A stretch of DNA of 64,000 nt from Erythrobacter sp. (GTDB lineage: Bacteria > Pseudomonadota > Alphaproteobacteria > Sphingomonadales > Sphingomonadaceae). Below, piece after piece: positions 62,306 through 64,000 of this stretch (position 1 is the first letter of the stretch; every line of letters starts with the position of its first letter). The translations under genes were made by a program, and so were the position numbers. A model generated the notes under the pieces. That model saw only the letters and a program-made list of their open reading frames with translations, was not told where the DNA came from and did no database searches. The stretch spans positions 1-64,000 of the forward strand of contig JAACTB010000015.1 in assembly GCA_009993605.1 (NCBI GenBank). Direction: 5' to 3'.

Positions 62306-64000
62306 CTAGCCACCCGATATCATTCGGGAGATTTTGCTTTCGTCGCGTGCCGCCAGATCTTCGTAGCTGCCCTGTTCGACGATGCGTCCGTTCTCCAGCG
62401 CGACGACGTGATCGGCGAAGGCGACCAGCGAGGGGCGGTGTGCGATCGTCACGATCGTCAGCTCCCCGCGCAGCGCCGTAATGGCCGCCACGATCATGCG
62501 CTGGTTTTCCCAGTCGAGCGCGCTCGTCGCCTCGTCGAGGATCAGCAATTGCGGCTTGCGCAGCAGGGCACGGGCCAGAGCGAAACGCTGCCGTTCCCCG
62601 CCCGAAAAGCGCGTGCCGCGATCCCCGGCGATGGTGTCCAATCCGTCCGGCAGCCCACGCACCAGCTCGGCGATATTGGCGCGTTCGAGCGCTTCCCAGA
62701 TCTCGGCGTCCGTCGCTTGCGCGTTGCCGAGCCGAAGATTGCTCGCCAGCGTCGCATGGAGCAATTGCGATTCCTGCGGAACGCTCGCCACCGTCGACCG
62801 CCAGGCGCGCCGGTTGGACGCATCGATCGCGTTTCCGTCGATCATCATAGTGCCCGCAGTCGGCGCGAAGAGGCCCGCCATGATATCCGCCAGCGTGCTC
62901 TTACCGCTACCGGATGGGCCGATCATCGCCATGATCTGCCCTTTCGGGATCTCCAGAGTGACATCGCGCAGCGAAGGCGTCTCGGCACCCGAATAGGTCA
63001 TCCCCACATTGGTCAGCACTATGCTGTCCTGCAAGGCCGGCGCCGTGATCTCCGAGCGTGCCGGTTCCTCGCGATGGGCGTCGAAATGATCCGCATTGCG
63101 GCGATAATTGGCGAAGGCCGGTGCTTCGGTCAGGAAGGTCTGCACATTTTCCTGGATCGCGGAAAAGCGCGGCGCGATGCGGGCGAAGACGACCAGCAGA
63201 GTCGCGAGGCGGGCGAAATCGAGCGCAAACACCGCGATCGCCAGATAGACGAACAGCGCCGCCACCAGCGCCGCGCCGACCTGGAAGAACACTCCGCCCC
63301 AGGTGCTCAGCGCCGCGAAATCCAGGACCGCGCCTCTGATGCGCCCGACATTGCCCGAATATTCGCGCACCTGCCGGTCCTCGGCGGCGAACAGCTTGGC
63401 CAGCCTGATGCTGCCGATGAACTCCAGCACGGTGGCGTTCTGATCCTGATACATCGCGATCAGCCGCTTGCCGTGCCGGTTGGCCCGGCGGCGCAGGGGA
63501 TAGAGAGCGAGGAACAGCGCCCCGCCGATGATGAAGGCGAAGAGCGCCATGGGCCAGGATATCAGCAGCGCCAGCACGAGATAGATCGCCAGCATCAGGC
63601 ACGCCTGGACGATCGCCAGCACGCTGCCGATCGACCCCATGACATTGTCGATATCGTGAGTCAGCGCGTGATTGATATCGCTGCTGCGGCGATTGTGCAG
63701 CGCCTCCCAGCGGGCATAGCTGATGCTTTCGAACAGGCGCGTTTTCAACCGCGCGCTCACATCCTGGATCGTGCGCTGATTGAACAAAGTCTTGGCCCGG
63801 CTGAGCAACGCCTGCGCCACGACCAGTGCGATGAAAATGATCAGCAGCGTCACCAGATCGGGCGACCAGCGCGCCAACGTCTCCCCGATAAGCGGGAGAT
63901 CGCGCAAGACCCCGCTGCCGCCGGGCATGGCGATCGCGACCAGGGGGATCAGGATGACCAGGGAAAGCCCTTCGGTCAGCCCGGCAAGCGCCGTCAGCCC
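62306..64000 (-). CDS. ABC transporter, fused permease and ATPase (partial at right edge)
   Basis: At least 565 residues; the frame is open to the window edge, where ALAGLTEGLSLVILIPLVAIA looks like the first helix of an ABC exporter permease. An internal ATG at 63928 is therefore not the true start. The permease domain (about six helices) is followed by an ATPase with Walker A GPSGSGKST, signature FSGGERQR, and Walker B LLILDEATSALD. The short, fused form resembles MsbA/PglK-like lipid-linked glycan exporters, which suits an EPS locus. It ends 18 bp from the convergent glycosyltransferase. Confidence 0.9.
   Translation of the reverse strand, partial: GLTALAGLTEGLSLVILIPLVAIAMPGGSGVLRDLPLIGETLARWSPDLVTLLIIFIALVVAQALLSRAKTLFNQRTIQDVSARLKTRLFESISYARWEALHNRRSSDINHALTHDIDNVMGSIGSVLAIVQACLMLAIYLVLALLISWPMALFAFIIGGALFLALYPLRRRANRHGKRLIAMYQDQNATVLEFIGSIRLAKLFAAEDRQVREYSGNVGRIRGAVLDFAALSTWGGVFFQVGAALVAALFVYLAIAVFALDFARLATLLVVFARIAPRFSAIQENVQTFLTEAPAFANYRRNADHFDAHREEPARSEITAPALQDSIVLTNVGMTYSGAETPSLRDVTLEIPKGQIMAMIGPSGSGKSTLADIMAGLFAPTAGTMMIDGNAIDASNRRAWRSTVASVPQESQLLHATLASNLRLGNAQATDAEIWEALERANIAELVRGLPDGLDTIAGDRGTRFSGGERQRFALARALLRKPQLLILDEATSALDWENQRMIVAAITALRGELTIVTIAHRPSLVAFADHVVALENGRIVEQGSYEDLAARDESKISRMISGG

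Overview
The window is high-GC alphaproteobacterial chromosome, most likely from the order Sphingomonadales. The 16S rRNA 5' fragment at the left edge has the sphingomonad-type V1-V2 arrangement. The gene content agrees: a TonB-dependent receptor with tryptophan-halogenase-like and GH16/GH3/LacI genes, an exosortase with EpsI and PEP-CTERM set, and an exopolysaccharide (EPS) locus. The sequence alone does not settle the genus.

Layout. 1-340 is the 16S rRNA 5' end (minus strand), preceded by a recognisable boxA and rRNA promoter and by a dense cluster of GANTC sites. 1075-11116 is mixed housekeeping: a Wzx-type flippase, a family 2 glycosyltransferase, an ATM1-type ABC exporter, a two-repeat M16 peptidase, a SulP transporter and a soluble PAS-PAS-chemoreceptor. 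11213-22138 is a beta-glucan (laminarin-like) utilisation locus: sugar MFS transporter, tryptophan-halogenase-like flavoprotein, TonB receptor, GH16 and GH3 lipoproteins and a LacI regulator, with two LacI-type operator-like sites in the divergent promoter. 22135-27473 is a five-gene minus-strand operon for a Tat-exported PaoABC-type molybdenum aldehyde oxidoreductase with its XdhC and MocA maturation proteins. 27643-32232 holds a Baeyer-Villiger-type monooxygenase, a CinA-like protein, a NodB-type deacetylase and a GNAT-type acyltransferase. 32260-34688 is a small membrane protein plus rplA, rplK, nusG and secE. 34968-37956 holds an AGCS symporter, a 49-aa protein and a GT87-type membrane protein.

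38097-64000 is one large surface-polysaccharide region. It opens with an exosortase module: exosortase, EpsI, a small two-helix accessory protein, a SurA/EpsD-like protein, an unknown three-helix protein, a retropepsin-like protein and one PEP-CTERM substrate. The EPS machinery follows: ExoY-type sugar transferase, outer-membrane beta-barrel, Wzc-type tyrosine autokinase, flippase, at least seven glycosyltransferases, and a Wza-type export lipoprotein. Modifying enzymes are interspersed: a second GH16, an SGNH hydrolase, a SleB-type hydrolase and a metallophosphoesterase. An ABC transporter runs off the right edge. No Wzy polymerase was recognised.

The most unusual items are the compact exosortase module with its tail-to-tail retropepsin and PEP-CTERM pair, and a gene resembling the gene-transfer-agent head-spike base (Rcc01079/GhsA family) translationally coupled to an SGNH hydrolase inside the EPS locus. 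Four genes shorter than 65 codons were also located by reading: 29186-29326, 32260-32430, 36590-36739 and 43618-43803.
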